DNA of 49,349 nt from Nemertoderma westbladi (GCA_032718475.1 JAUCBJ010003375.1:1-49349), one strand, 5' to 3'. Numbered from the stretch's first letter, positions 1 to 10,319 are shown. Numbers and translations: made by a program. Notes: generated from the letters alone by a model not told the origin.

Positions 1-1527
1 ACCGAGAGAGGATCCATAAGTCGCCTCCGGTGTATATCGATGGAGGATCCATATAGTCGCCTCCGATATATACCGAGGGAGGATCCATATAATCGCCTCC
101 AGTAGATATCGAGATAGGATCCATATAGTCACCCCCGGTAGATACCGAGAGAGGATCCATATAGTCGCCTCCGTTAGATACCGAGAGAGGATCCATATAG
201 TCGCCTCCGATATATACCGAGGGAGGATCCATATAATCGCCTCCAGTAGATATCGAGATAGGATCCATATAGTCACCCCCGGTAGATACCGAGGGAGGAT
301 CCATATAGTCACCCCCGGTAGATACCGAGGGGGGATCCAAATAGTCGTCTCCGGTTGATACCGAGTGAGGATCCATATAGTCGTCTGCAGTATATACCGA
401 GAGAGGATCCATATAGTCGCCTCCGGTGTATATCGATGGAGGATCCATATAGTCGCCTCCGTTAGATACCGAGAGAGGATCATATAGTCGCCTCCGATAG
501 ATACCGAGGGACGATCCATATAGTCACCCCCGGTAGATACCGAGGTAGGATCCAAATAGTCGCCTCCGGTTGATACCGAGTGAGGATCCATATAGTCGTC
601 TGCAGTATATACCGAGAGAGGATCCATATAGTCGCCTCCGGTAGATACCGAGGGAGGATCCATATAGTCGCCTCCGTTAGATACCGAGAGAGGATCCATA
701 TAGTCGCCTCCGATATATACCGAGGGAGGATCCATATAATCGCCTCCAGTAGATATCGAGATAGGATCCATATAGTCACCCCCGGTAGATACCGAGGGAG
801 GATCCATATAGTCACCCCCGGTAGATACCGAGGGGGGATCCAAATAGTCGTCTCCGGTTGATACCGAGTGAGGATCCATATAGTCGTCTGCAGTATATAC
901 CGAGAGAGGATCCATATAGTCGCCTCCGGTGTATATCGATGGAGGATCCATATAGTTGCCTCCGATAGATACCGAGGGAAGATCCATATAGTCGCCTCCA
1001 GTAGATATCGAGATAGGATCCATATAGTCACCCCCGGTAGATACCGAGGTAGGATCCAAATAGTCGCCTCCGGTTGATACCGAGTGAGGATCCATATAGT
1101 CGTCTGCAGTATATACCGAGAGAGGATCCATATAGTCGCCTCCGGTAGATACCGAGGGAGGATCCATATAGTCGCCTCCGGTAGATACCGAGAGAGGATC
1201 CATATAGTCTCCTCCGGTAGATACCGAGAGAGGATCCATATAGTCTCCTCCGGTAGATACCGAGAGAGGATCCATATAGTCGCCTCCGTTAGATACCGAG
1301 GGAGGATCCATATAGTCGCCTCCGGTAGATACCGAGAGAGGATCCATATAGTCTCCTCCGGTAGATACCGAGAGAGGATCCATATAGTCTCCTCCGGTAG
1401 ATACCGAGAGAGGATCCATATAGTCGCCTCCGGTAGATACCGAGGGAGGATCCATATAGTCGCCTCCGTTAGATACCGAGAGATGATCCATATAGTCGCC
1501 TCCGGTAGATACCGAGAGAGGATCCAT
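1..1527. repeat. 36-bp minisatellite array with a BamHI site in most units
   Basis: About 42 tandem copies of a 36-bp unit containing GGATCC followed by ATATAGTCGCCTCC and a GGTAGATACCGAG-like segment. The array is already running at base 1, so its left end is outside the window. Variant units (GTTAGATACC, GTGTATATCG, GTAGATATCGAGATA) recur in the same order, which shows higher-order duplication of blocks. Because 36 is divisible by 3 and the unit lacks stops in several frames, long repetitive reading frames exist on both strands; I regard these as by-products, not genes. The array ends about 380 bases before the first recognised FN3 exon. Confidence 0.95.
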
Positions 1528-1908
1528 TCAATCATATCATTTACTCAATCGCAATTTAAACACAATCTTAACTGAAAAATAATTAAAATTAAAATTAAAC
1601 TATTTACTTTAATTAAGACTTAATATCTAACACTTTCTAACAATAATATTAGAGTCGCGACGTTTTAGAACCGAAAGATAGCGCGGATTTTACAGTAAAT
1701 GATACGAGAACTGCAATAATCTTATCGTTATCGAGTGCTTTATGGGTGGTTAATAGAGGCTCTTGATACTCACCCGTGGTATAAAGTTAGATGTGGTATA
1801 CATACGGTGTTATATAATATTTCCCTTTTCAAATAAAATAAGTACAAGGAACATATAATTACTAACGGTAAATTATAATTATTGATCGCGTTATCTTTTC
1901 TTCTGCAG

Positions 1909-2059
1909 CTTCGACGTGAATGTTTCGCAAACCAGTCTATCAGACGACCTTCCATTGGCGGTTCACCACTGCTGGAATGTAACGGACTCACAGATGCTAC
2001 GGTTACATGGAATGTGCCAGTCTACAGTCTACACAGTGTTTATTGTATCAAATTTTAAG
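1909..2059 (+). CDS. FN3-repeat protein, exon 1 of the visible set
   Basis: This internal exon encodes the second half of a fibronectin type III domain (FN3-1). It follows a good acceptor (TTTCTTCTGCAG) and ends at AAG/GTATAC. One leftover base at the start shows the previous exon ended in phase 2; that exon is not in the window. The reading frame that joins in phase to the next exon contains STVYTVFIVSN, the alternating hydrophobic pattern of an FN3 F strand. A different frame is also open for part of the exon, but only this one joins on. FN3 domains are beta-sandwich modules that usually mediate protein contacts; the partner here is unknown. Confidence 0.7.
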
Positions 2060-2513
2060 GTATACCAAGATATTGTTCCATTTATCAATACGGGGCCAGG
2101 GCAGTTTTCGTTTCGGCACGAATGCTTTAAAGAGACTAGCCAGCCAGGGGGTCCCGCTCTAGAAGTATTTCGTAAGACTTTGTGCATAACGGCCCCCGAA
2201 GAAAACTGAAACTTTAATTATAAAACAATAAAGGCTCGGTCCTAAACAAGTTAGAAAACGGAATCCAATTGCTACTTACCCAAGCAAAAACAGGATTCCC
2301 AATAAAATATTTCTCTTTTACATTTCGAGCGATAGTCATGAGTTTACAATTGTTATGACACTTAAAAGTCAATTAAGTTCTTTAATTCAGTTCTGTAATA
2401 AAATTCAAAGTCGAGTTGAATCCAAATATAAATATTTAATTAGAATAATTACAACGTTTCCAGCGTTAATTTATCCATCAGGAAATAACTAATTTCAACT
2501 ACTTGTTACTTAG

Positions 2514-2768
2514 GTTGATGACGATGGAGGTGAGATTCAGGCGTCATCACAACGTGCAGCCTACCTAACCTACGGACCTCCCTGTGCACCACGGCCCGCT
2601 GTCATAGAGACGGGTCTGCTACAGGCGGTAGTGCAGTGGCCTGAGTCCCATTCGCATCCCCGTGTACCCGTGACTGGTTACAACGTCTACACTAACGGCC
2701 AACTACTACGGGAAATAACTAATCGAGAAGTCGCATTTACCGATCTCTCTCCTGGTAGTGCAATAACG
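2514..2768 (+). CDS. FN3-repeat protein, exon 2
   Basis: Eighty-five codons, phase 0 at both ends, acceptor TTACTTAG and strong donor ACG/GTAAGT. It closes FN3-1 with an acidic VDDDGGE segment and encodes most of FN3-2. The FN3 signature is clear: a proline-rich entry (GPPCAPRP), the core tryptophan in AVVQWPE, the C-strand GYNVYTNG and the turn LSPGSAIT that matches the conserved L-x-P-G of FN3 domains. The GY-x-VY-x-NG style of C strand is reminiscent of FN3 domains in RIM-binding proteins, but this is not enough to name the gene. Confidence 0.9.
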
Positions 2769-3101
2769 GTAAGTTAGGCATACTATGGGCACATTTAGTG
2801 AGTCGTCAGTGACAAACGGGAAAGTTATGAACATTATGTAGAATGTTACGTTTAGTTGTAGTAGTAGTTTAGTTTGTTAGGCTTCACACACAATTTTCTA
2901 GTTAGTAGAGCTATAGATATACAACATTAACAATGTAGGTAGATTGTTTGGGTTCATTTACTCAGCAAAGTTGCAAACATAAAACATACCCGAACACGAC
3001 TTAAATTTAGGATACCATTTAGTATAAATAATTATAGTTTAGATACAAAAGATAATGAGTTGTACTCTAATAACAGTAATGATAATGATATTATAATATA
3101 G

Positions 3102-3235
3102 GTGACCGTGGAGGCGTTATCTACGTTGGGTTCTAGTCCACCTAGCCAATCTATAATGTTGCTATGTCCTGAAGCCCCACCCCAACCAGCAGTCACACTT
3201 CAAAGTCCTTCCAAGGCATCACAGTTCATATTAAG
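3102..3235 (+). CDS. FN3-repeat protein, exon 3
   Basis: A short exon (44 codons plus two bases) that completes FN3-2 with the F-G strands (VTVEALSTLGSSPPS) and begins FN3-3 with the proline-rich linker APPQPAVTLQSPS and the B strand ending FILR. Acceptor TATAATATAG, donor TTAAG/GTAAGT. The final codon is split after AG and completed by the first base of the exon at 8155 to give Arg. The 4.9-kb intron that follows contains three tandem arrays, an inverted-repeat element and an entire second gene (the NIT2-like omega-amidase). Confidence 0.9.
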
Positions 3236-3617
3236 GTAAGTAAAATATTTATAATAATATAAATTGCAAGATATTCTAAACAGTGTTAAAGACAGGGTTC
3301 TGGAACTATTTAAACAAAGTGTACTATAATTGTGTAGAACAATATAACTCTTAAGAACAATTAATTGTTGACCAGAGAACAGTATTCTAGAATTTATCTT
3401 GTGTTCTAGAAAAATAGTCTTCTATAACAGTTTAGAATAATGTGCTCATTTTATAATAGTTGAGAAAAGAGTTCTACAGTAGAGCTGTTTAAGCATTTTC
3501 TACTAATGTTTAGAACAAGTTCTTGATCTGTTTAGAACAGTTCCAGAATTCTTTGGAGACTATTATAAATCGTTTAGAAGTGTCTCCAACATGGCAGTTT
3601 AGAAGAATTTTGCAAAA

Positions 3618-4365
3618 CTATTTAGAACATTGTTCCAGACATGTTTAGATCAGTTCTCCAAAACTATTTAGAACATTTTTCCAGACATGTTTAGATCAGT
3701 TCTCCAAAACTATTTAGAACATTTTTCCAGACATGTTTAGATCAGTTCTCCAAAACTATTTAGAACATTTTTCCAGACATGTTTATATCAGTTCTCCAAA
3801 ACTATTTAGAACATTTTTCCAGACATGTTTAGATCAGTTCTCCAAAACTATTTAGAACATTGTTCCAGACATGTTTAGATCAGTTCTCCAAAACTATTTA
3901 GAACATTGTTCCAGACATGTTTAGATCAGTTCTCCAAAACTATTTAGAACATTTTTCCAGACATGTTTAGATCAGTTCTCCAAAACTATTTAGAACATTT
4001 TTCCAGACATGTTTATATCAGTTCTCCAAAACTATTTAGAACATTTTTCCAGACATGTTTAGATCAGTTCTCCAAAACTATTTAGAACATTGTTCCAGAC
4101 ATGTTTAGATCAGTTCTCCAAAACTATTTAGAACATTGTTCCAGACATGTTTAGATCAGTTCTCCAAAACTATTTAGAACATTTTTCCAGACATGTTTAG
4201 ATCAGTTCTCCAAAACTATTTAGAACATTTTTCCAGACATGTTTATATCAGTTCTCCAAAACTATTTAGAACATTGTTCCAGACATGTTTAGATCAGTTC
4301 TCCAAAACTATTTAGAACATTTTTCCAGACATGTTTAGATCAGTTCTCCAAAAGTATTTAGAACA
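3618..4365. repeat. 46-bp minisatellite array
   Basis: About 16 copies of a 46-bp unit reading roughly TTTAGAACATTTTTCCAGAC then ATGTTTAGATCAGTTCTCC and AAAACTA, in two main variants (ATTGTTCC and ATTTTTCC). Degenerate relatives of the unit (TTTAGAACAGTTC, TCTAGAA) are scattered through 3,290-3,610, so the array appears to have grown from a short AT-rich sequence already present in the intron. It lies in the intron between the exons at 3235 and 8155. No splice donor consensus is contained in the unit. Confidence 0.95.
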
Positions 4366-4552
4366 GTGTTTGTTAGTCAAAACAGCATTAGACCGTCTTT
4401 ACATTGAACTTCTTATTATGTCCATGGTGCGCGTATAGTGGGTGCGCGTATACAGTAGTGGTGTAATTTATGGCTCCGATTCAGTCATAAAATTAAAGAC
4501 ATCCACTACGTTTAAACGTGTCTCCATGGTAATCTCAGCATAACTGCACGGT

Positions 4553-4998
4553 CATGGGTAGTCCGTAGACATGGGTAGTCCGTAGACATGGGTAGTCCGT
4601 AGACATGGGTAGTCCGTAGACATGGGTAGTCCGTAGACATGGGTAGTCCGTAGACATGGGTAGTCCGTAGACATGGGTAGTACGTAGACATGGGTAGTCC
4701 GTAGACATGGGTAGTCCGTAGACATGGGTAGTTCGTAGACATGGGTAGTCCGTAGACATGGGTAGTCCGTAGACATGGGTAGTCCGTAGACATGGGTAGT
4801 CCGTAGACATGGGTAGTCCGTAGACATGGGTAGTCCGTAGACATGGGTAGTCCGTAGACATGGGTAGTCCGTAGACATGGGTAGTCCGTAGACATGGGTA
4901 GTCCGTAGACATGGGTAGTCCGTAGACATGGGTAGTCCGTAGACATGGGTAGTCCGTAGACATGGGTAGTCCGTAGACATGGGTAGTCCGTAGACACG
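4553..4998. repeat. 17-bp minisatellite array
   Basis: About 26 nearly perfect copies of CATGGGTAGTCCGTAGA. Only a few single-base variants (GTACGTAGA, GTTCGTAGA) are present, so the array is young or kept uniform. On the minus strand all three frames are open because the 17-bp unit cycles through all phases without a stop, giving spurious Pro-Cys-Leu-Arg-Thr type peptides. Intronic to the FN3 gene. Confidence 0.95.
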
Positions 4999-5084
4999 GG
5001 TTAAATTCCCATCGGTGACTAACATTCGTTTTATAAATTGATAAATTTTATATAATAATTATTAGTCAAAACGATGTCTACAAT

Positions 5085-5376
5085 ACAAATACAAACATAC
5101 ACATACAAACATACACATACAAACATACACATACAAACATACAAACATACACATACAAACATACACATACAAACATACACATACAAACATACACATACAA
5201 ACATACACATACAAACATACACATACACATACAAACATACACATACAAACATACACATACAAACATACACATACAAACATACACATACAAACATAAACAT
5301 ACAAACATACACATACACACCCCTACACATACAAACATACACATACAAACATACACATACACATACAAACATACAT
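5085..5376. repeat. ACATACAA microsatellite-like array
   Basis: A simple-sequence block built from interleaved ACATAC and AAACATAC words (about 290 bases). It has open frames on both strands, as such simple repeats often do. It lies 450 bases upstream of the NIT2-like gene, in the same intron of the FN3 gene. Confidence 0.95.
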
Positions 5377-5824
5377 ACAGTACAGTATTTAATGTTACCG
5401 TTTACAACAGCCACAATCTAAGTACTATACGAATTCCATACAATATCGATTGTATCATATCATACGGTGTCCTTGATGAAGTGACATGACATAATTAATT
5501 TTCATTACCCTGGGAATAAATTAAATATAAAACATTTTATTTTTTATATTGTTTTTTTAAATAATAAAAAAAACAAGAATTTTGATTGGCGCTATGGCGG
5601 TAAATTTGAAATAATGTAAAGCTCTTGCGATAATGTGTCAGAGTCAGAGTTATTAAAATTTCAAAATTAGTACCGGTACCGGTAGTCCCTTTTTCGATAA
5701 TCTTTCTTGTCTTTCCATTCTTGTATTTACTTTTTTTACTTACTTACTATTTACCATTTACTTTTTTACCATTTACTTACTATTTACTTAGTAGCATTGG
5801 CTAACTAATCTTGTTTAATACACA

Positions 5825-6667
5825 ATGAATACGTTTCGATTGGCGCTGATTCAACTAAAAACAGGAGCCAACAAACAACTCAATGTGAAACGCGCCCTAG
5901 AGTTCGTACGGCAAGCTGCGGCTAACGGCAGCTCATTGGTCGCACTCCCGGAATGTTTTAACTGTCCCTATGGGAACCAATACTTCCCCGACTACGCCGA
6001 ACCAATCCCGGACGGAGAGACTGCTCGGTCGCTAAGCGACACGGCACGCGAGCTGGGAATCCATCTGATAGGCGGATCCATACCGGAGCGAGACGCGGAC
6101 GGCAAACTGTATAACACGTGCACAGTATGGTCGCCAGATGGCGCTCTGTTAGTCAAACACAGGAAAATCCATCTATTCGATATCGACATTCCGGGAAAGA
6201 TTCGATTCCAGGAGTCGGAAACACTCTCTCCCGGAAAACATTTCTCTACGTTCGATACGCCGCATTGCCGTATTGGAATCGGCATTTGTTACGACGTGCG
6301 TTTCGCGGAGTTGGCCATGGTCTACGCGGATTTGGACTGCAGACTGTTGGTCTACCCGGGCGCGTTCAGTGCGGCTACCGGGCCGGTCAGTTGGGAGCTG
6401 CTGGGACGCGCTCGGGCCGCCGATAACCAGTTGTACGTGGCCATGCCTGCGCCGGCGACCGACACAGAGGCGAGTTACGAATCGTACGGTCACAGTATGG
6501 TGGCCGGTCCCGACGGGGCTGTGGTCGCCGGTTGTCAGGGCGATGAGACCGTTGTGTACGCGGATATAGACCTGGGTGAGGTGGACCGGTACAGAGAGAG
6601 CGTACCGGTACGCAAACAGAAACGGTTCGAATTGTACTCCCAGGTTAAACCCATATCGAGATACTAG
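5825..6667 (+). CDS. NIT2: Omega-amidase / NIT2-type nitrilase, intronless, nested
   Basis: A complete single-exon gene of 280 codons, close to the usual length of NIT2 (about 276). NIT2 is the omega-amidase that hydrolyses alpha-ketoglutaramate and alpha-ketosuccinamate to the keto acid and ammonia in the glutamine transaminase route, in cytosol and mitochondria. The nitrilase-fold triad is visible: Glu43 in [11 protein letters not shown], Lys114 in KHRKIHLFD and Cys155 in [10 protein letters not shown]. The N-terminus [11 protein letters not shown] is the expected first strand, so the ATG at 5825 is the natural start. The gene lies wholly inside the intron 3236-8154 of the FN3 gene, on the same strand, and is GC-richer than its surroundings. 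Vertebrate NIT2 genes have many introns, so this copy may descend from a retroposed copy; no poly(A) tail or flanking duplication is evident and no disabling change is seen. Confidence 0.95.
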   Translation: MNTFRLALIQLKTGANKQLNVKRALEFVRQAAANGSSLVALPECFNCPYGNQYFPDYAEPIPDGETARSLSDTARELGIHLIGGSIPERDADGKLYNTCTVWSPDGALLVKHRKIHLFDIDIPGKIRFQESETLSPGKHFSTFDTPHCRIGIGICYDVRFAELAMVYADLDCRLLVYPGAFSAATGPVSWELLGRARAADNQLYVAMPAPATDTEASYESYGHSMVAGPDGAVVAGCQGDETVVYADIDLGEVDRYRESVPVRKQKRFELYSQVKPISRY

Positions 6668-6700
6668 TGGGTAAGAAGTGTCCGTAAAGAATGGATCCTA

Positions 6701-6706
6701 ATTAAA
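6701..6706 (+). terminator. Candidate poly(A) signal of the NIT2-like gene
   Basis: ATTAAA, the commonest variant of AATAAA, begins 34 bases after the stop codon at 6665-6667 and is followed by a T-rich stretch (GACTTTTATTACG). It would end the nested transcript inside the host intron. Hexamers of this kind are frequent in AT-rich DNA, so the call rests mostly on position. Confidence 0.4.
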
Positions 6707-6814
6707 TACAGTAGTCGTTGACTTTTATTACGCTACTCCTGTACTAGTAGTGGTGTAAACCCTGCTGACTGCTTCTCTGTTATACCCATCAAAAATCATC
6801 ACATTAATTAAATT

Positions 6815-7250
6815 AAATATTTGGCTCAAATCGGTTTCAGTACACCCACCTTGGTCGGAGGTGATCGCTGATCGTTTATTGTTTTGGTTAGAAAAGCCCG
6901 CCTCTGTAACCTGCTCCTTTCCCTCAATTGGTAAAGTGGCCGTTTATTGTTTTGGTTAGAAAAGCCCGCCTCTGTAACCTGCTCCCTTCCCTCAATTGGT
7001 ATTAACAGGAAATCCTTTTGAGAACAATACTGAAGGGTTGCGTTAAACCCGAAAATTTTCAGAAAATAGTAGCGATTTTTAAGTGACTGAGTGGTTTATA
7101 TATATTTTTTGAGAAAATATAATTTAATGTAATTTTTTATATATAATTTTATATATATATACCAGTACAGTACATCAGAAAATCAACGGGTTTTGGAACT
7201 TCAAAAAATTTCCAAGTGGGTGTACTGAAACCGATTTTACCCAAATATTT
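6815..7250. mobile_element. MITE-like element with ~38-bp terminal inverted repeats
   Basis: The left end (6815-6853: AAATATTTGGCTCAAATCGG, then TTTCAGTACACCCACC) is matched in reverse complement by the right end (7212-7250). The roughly 440-bp element has no coding sequence and fits a non-autonomous DNA transposon. Inside it is a 68-bp direct duplication (6873-7003) of a motif, TTTATTGTTTTGGTTAG ... CTGTAACCTGCTCC, found elsewhere in the window. No target-site duplication was obvious. The element follows the NIT2-like gene by about 150 bases. Confidence 0.75.
6873..7003. repeat. Two-copy 68-bp tandem duplication
   Basis: Two near-identical copies (from 6873 and 6941) of CGTTTATTGTTTTGGTTAG, AAAAGCCCGCCTCTGTAACC and TGCTCC(T/C)TTCCCTCAATTGG. 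They sit inside the inverted-repeat element and belong to the interspersed family also seen at 7858-7972, 9435-9575 (reverse) and 41335-41505. Confidence 0.9.
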
Positions 7251-7259
7251 TTGTGGTAT

Positions 7260-7857
7260 GGAGATACTCATTTAGCAATATTAAGCGATCTTAATCGGGA
7301 TTATTAATTAACTGTGTGCTGTGTTTATCACTTATGTATTACGTCTCAAAATAAATTATTACATTCCGCAGTCAAGAGTCCAGCTGAATGTTTTTTCGTT
7401 CCCCATTCTAGGTTGCCAACAAATATTTATTTAACAGCACAAATGGAAGACCTTGTAGGAATTGAAGTTGAGTTTGGTTGTGGTTTAGATAGAGGTTTTA
7501 TGCAGGATAAGTATAAACAGTGCATTCCTCTCTTATCGCAGTGAAACCCTCACCTCACCCGGGAATTAATATCGCAACATTCAACTTATTTATTATTAAA
7601 ACTTCCGCACGGCTTCGGAATACTGATAGTGAAAATGATTAAGTATTTCCTAGTCACTGAGGCTCAATCCGAATTGATAAAACCCTCTGATTTTATTTTT
7701 CCTCTCTTTGGAAATATTCCTTAATTATAATTATATAGCGTTGGAATGGATTGTTTTATTATTGTAGGGTATCGGTGCTGCTTTGAAGGTTTATAATAGA
7801 TTTTCCCAACGAATTTATTGCTCTCAACGGATGGGGGGGGGGGGGGGGGGGGATTTC
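7260..7857. other. Intron with no supported gene; 20-nt poly-G tract
   Basis: Short open frames occur here but none has a recognisable protein pattern, codon bias or splice context. The only striking feature is a 20-base run of G at 7833-7852. Confidence 0.6.
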
Positions 7858-7972
7858 TATGCAATCAAAATTCATCCTCACCAGGGGAAATCAACGCAAA
7901 TAGCGGCTGATTTTGTTTCTTTTATTGTTTTGGTTAGAGCGGACCCACTGTTACCTGCTCCTTTCCCTTAAC
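7858..7972 (+). repeat. Interspersed repeat family, copy A
   Basis: Contains AAAATTCATCC, GGGGAAAT, ACGCAAATAGCGGCTGATT, TTTATTGTTTTGGTTAG and TACCTGCTCCTTTCCCT in the same order as 41335-41505 and as the reverse complement of 9435-9575. No coding capacity. Probably a short non-autonomous transposon; its ends are not defined by inverted repeats that I can see. Confidence 0.75.
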
Positions 7973-8154
7973 TTCTAATTGAGATATGATTTTCGTTAAG
8001 TTGTCCTCCTCGACTTGTATCCTAACGAAATAACGGTATGTTTATAGAGTTAGTTGGTACATCGAACGTATGAATGGAGGTCAGCTAACTCATTTATTTA
8101 TTTCTCATAAAACAATCATTAATTCACATGATTTCATGATTTATTTTCTCACAG

Positions 8155-8311
8155 ATGGAGGTCCCCGGACGCAACACAATGGCCCACGATCCATCACTAC
8201 AATATCTACGTGGATAATAAACTATTTGATAGAGTTGAATGCGACGACGACATTGTCGAGTACACGTTGTCTGGTTTGGAACCATCGCAAGAAACATCCG
8301 TCACTGTACAG
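8155..8311 (+). CDS. FN3-repeat protein, exon 4
   Basis: The first base completes the Arg codon left by the exon ending at 3235, and the exon then runs 52 codons in frame to CAG/GTGCGA. Joining gives FILRWRSPD, the tryptophan-bearing B strand of FN3-3, followed by HYNIYVDNKLF (C strand) and YTLSGLEPSQETSVTVQ, whose L-E-P-S-x-x matches the conserved L-x-P-G-T turn. Acceptor TTATTTTCTCACAG. The perfect phase and domain continuity across a 4.9-kb intron show that the array and NIT2 region is truly intronic. Confidence 0.93.
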
Positions 8312-8664
8312 GTGCGAAATAATAAAACAAAGAAGGAATGACCAAGGGTAATACACTAATAATGATGTAAAGTTGGCTATTCTTACTTTTTCTTTGGTTT
8401 TCCTCTTTCGGGTAGGGGGGTGGCGGGGAGTGGGTGAGGCAGGTGAAATTAAACTCCATGGAAAAACTAGCGAATTAAGATAAGAAATGGAAATGTTTAA
8501 TCTGTAATTTTGACTTTCAGTTTTGGTTTGGTCCGTTTATCGTTTATTTGGTTATACAAATTTGGTTGAACTTTAACCTGTGTCCAGTCCAGTCCAGTGG
8601 CTTATCTCTCCTTCCACACTGCAGGCAGTGTCTCTAATTACTTTGGGTATTTTGATACATACAG

Positions 8665-8859
8665 ACTCACGTTGGAGACAAGATAGTTGGTCCTCTAGAG
8701 GCTATTGTTGGAGTCACATCGCCCATCTCGGAAGCGGAGGTCGTCAGGGTTACTGCCGGGCCTCCCACGTCGCCTAGGTTACAGTTAGTCGGTCTACGAC
8801 CGGACGGTATAGAGGTTGCCTGGGAGACCAGAGAGCAATGGTCCGACGCAAATGTTATA
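8665..8859 (+). CDS. FN3-repeat protein, exon 5
   Basis: Sixty-five codons, phase 0 at both ends. The acceptor is the AG of ATACATACAG at 8663-8664; an upstream AG at 8625 is rejected because all its frames stop or fail to join. It encodes the G strand and tail of FN3-3 (THVGDKIVGPLEAIVGVTSP), then the linker GPPTSPRLQLVGL and the start of FN3-4 (GIEVAWETREQ, with the core Trp). Donor ATA/GTAAGT. Confidence 0.9.
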
Positions 8860-9074
8860 GTAAGTCAACAGCATACTAGTTGGGGTGTCATTATAGTTAG
8901 TAGGTAGGTATAGGTTACACGAAGAACTGGCCTCTATTGCTGCACATTAGCAACCCGACACGTTATAAATGCAACCCAGCCATCTTATCTCCATAGTTTA
9001 ACTCCCCAATGAGTAATTAAAGGTAATATTTAACTAGTCGCGGATAAACTGTACTTTATCTCATTCGTTCCCAG

Positions 9075-9258
9075 GGTTACCGACTGTTGATTAACGGCGA
9101 CCTTCAACCCAACCTTATCGCGACGGATACCAACACCTATCGGGTGAAGTGTTCCACTCTAGGGAGTATGGTTCGTCTGCAGTTAGTCGGCTTTACAGAT
9201 CGGCCAATAGGAGAAGAGAACGAGGATGACCACCACGATAGCAATGCAGCAATCGGAG
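9075..9258 (+). CDS. FN3-repeat protein, exon 6
   Basis: Encodes the second half of FN3-4: GYRLLINGDLQP (C strand with the GY-x-x-x-x-NG pattern), a strand-rich middle and MVRLQLVGF, then an acidic, His/Asp-rich tail EENEDDHHDSNAAIG that reads as an inter-domain loop. Acceptor GTTCCCAG, donor GGAG/GTAAAT. It ends in phase 1, and the split codon is completed as Glu by the exon at 9673. Confidence 0.9.
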
Positions 9259-9434
9259 GTAAATCAGCTGAACTGCAGCAGCAGAAGTATTTTATAAACC
9301 AGATTGATTTAATCTGGCTTATTTGATTTTCAATAATGATTGTTATTTTTTATTACCAGTCGATCAACGACGAAAAAGTCATACCAAGTCAGTATTAGAT
9401 CCATCCCACGTTATTCTAACCAATAACAATAAAC

Positions 9435-9575
9435 GAAAGAGCAGGTTACAGTGTCACGTTATTATAATCAAAACAATAAACCCTAGAACAAGTTTAACGT
9501 TTTATTATTGAGAGTAATCAGCTGTTATTTGCGTCGATTTTATCCTGGAGTGGGATTTATTTTCATTCCCCCCCC
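9435..9575 (-). repeat. Interspersed repeat family, copy C (reverse)
   Basis: Read on the minus strand it gives GACGCAAATAACAGCTGATT, ACTTGTTCTA, TTTATTGTTTTG and GTGACACTGTAACCTGCTC, which aligns closely to 41335-41505. Its left end in this orientation abuts a 22-base poly-C tract (9568-9589 on the plus strand). It lies in the short intron between the exons ending at 9258 and starting at 9673. Confidence 0.75.
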
Positions 9576-9672
9576 CCCCCCCCCCCCCCTCTATCTTGAA
9601 TTTGCTTATTGACGACGGTGTTTTATCACACCGTTTTCGTTAATTAACCACCGTCACCGTAAATTCTTGCAG

Positions 9673-9833
9673 AGCGGGAATTTCGATGCAAAGCAGGTCC
9701 GGTGTTAAACGTTGAGTATACCGGCCTAGTAATGCCGCCACGAAATATTAAAATAATCGATGTTATTGGGACAGCGGCAAAAGTGACGTGGGACACCACA
9801 GGCCGTGTTGGCCAGCACTATGTGGCACCAGAG
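9673..9833 (+). CDS. FN3-repeat protein, exon 7
   Basis: Two bases complete a Glu codon, then 53 codons follow: a short linker (REFRCKAGP), then PPRNIKIIDVIGTAAKVTW, the A and B strands of FN3-5 with its core Trp. Acceptor TTCTTGCAG, donor CCAGAG/GTGAGT. The last 46 coding bases (from 9788) are the first unit of a 58-bp tandem array that continues into the intron. The frame meets TAA twelve bases past the donor, so only this first donor preserves the protein. Confidence 0.9.
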
Positions 9834-10194
9834 GTGAGTACATAAGTGGGACACGACAGGCCGTGTTGGCCAGCACTATGTGGCACCAGAGGTGAGTACG
9901 TAAGTGGGACACCACAGACCGTGCTGGTCAGCACTATGTGGTACCAGAGGTGAGTACATAAGAGAGACACCACAGGTCGTGTTGGCCAGCACTATGTGGC
10001 ACCAGAGGTGAGTACATAAGTGGGACACCACAGACCGTGCTGGTCAGCACTATGTGGTACCAGAGGTGAGTACATAAGAGAGACACCACAGGTCGTGTTG
10101 GTCAGCACTATGTGGCACCAGAGGTGAGTACATAAGTGGAACTCCACAGGCCGTGCTGGTCAGCACTATGTGCACCAGAGGTGAGTACATATTA
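9788..10194 (+). repeat. 58-bp hybrid exon/intron minisatellite carrying the 5' splice site
   Basis: Seven copies of a 58-bp unit. The first copy is the final 46 coding bases of exon 9673-9833 plus the donor; six further copies lie in the intron. Each unit ends with CCAGAG/GTGAGTACATAA (one has ACGTAA), so seven near-consensus donors stand in series. Variants alternate (GGCCGTGTTGGCC and GACCGTGCTGGTC), suggesting duplication of pairs. Every downstream copy carries an in-frame TAA just after its donor, so use of a later donor would truncate the protein. Confidence 0.93.
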
Positions 10195-10319
10195 ATTTAT
10201 CGCTTATACATTTAATAATCATCATTTTGGAGTGATGCCACTACCACTATCCACATGCTGCGTTGCAGCTGCATTATATATATTAGATATATATTACATA
10301 TATATTAATAATACTGTGC

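Noticed and set aside
480-1575. Open frames on both strands in the 36-bp array
   Set aside because: The unit length is a multiple of three and lacks stops; both strands are open with low-complexity peptides. No start context or homology.
4553-4998. CRISPR-like regularity of short repeats
   Set aside because: Units are contiguous with no unique spacers, and the host genome is animal.
4512-5025. Three overlapping minus-strand frames in the 17-bp array
   Set aside because: All are the same repeat read in rotating phases.
5992-6569. Other open frames overlapping the NIT2-like gene
   Set aside because: They are shadows in a GC-richer coding region; only the 280-codon frame has the nitrilase triad.
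8625-8664. Acceptor CACTGCAG at 8625 as the start of exon 5
   Set aside because: All frames from there stop or do not join to the FN3 frame; the AG at 8664 gives a clean phase-0 join.
9834-10194. Later donors in the 58-bp array as alternative 5' ends of a longer coding exon
   Set aside because: A TAA occurs in frame directly after the first donor, so later donors cannot extend the protein.
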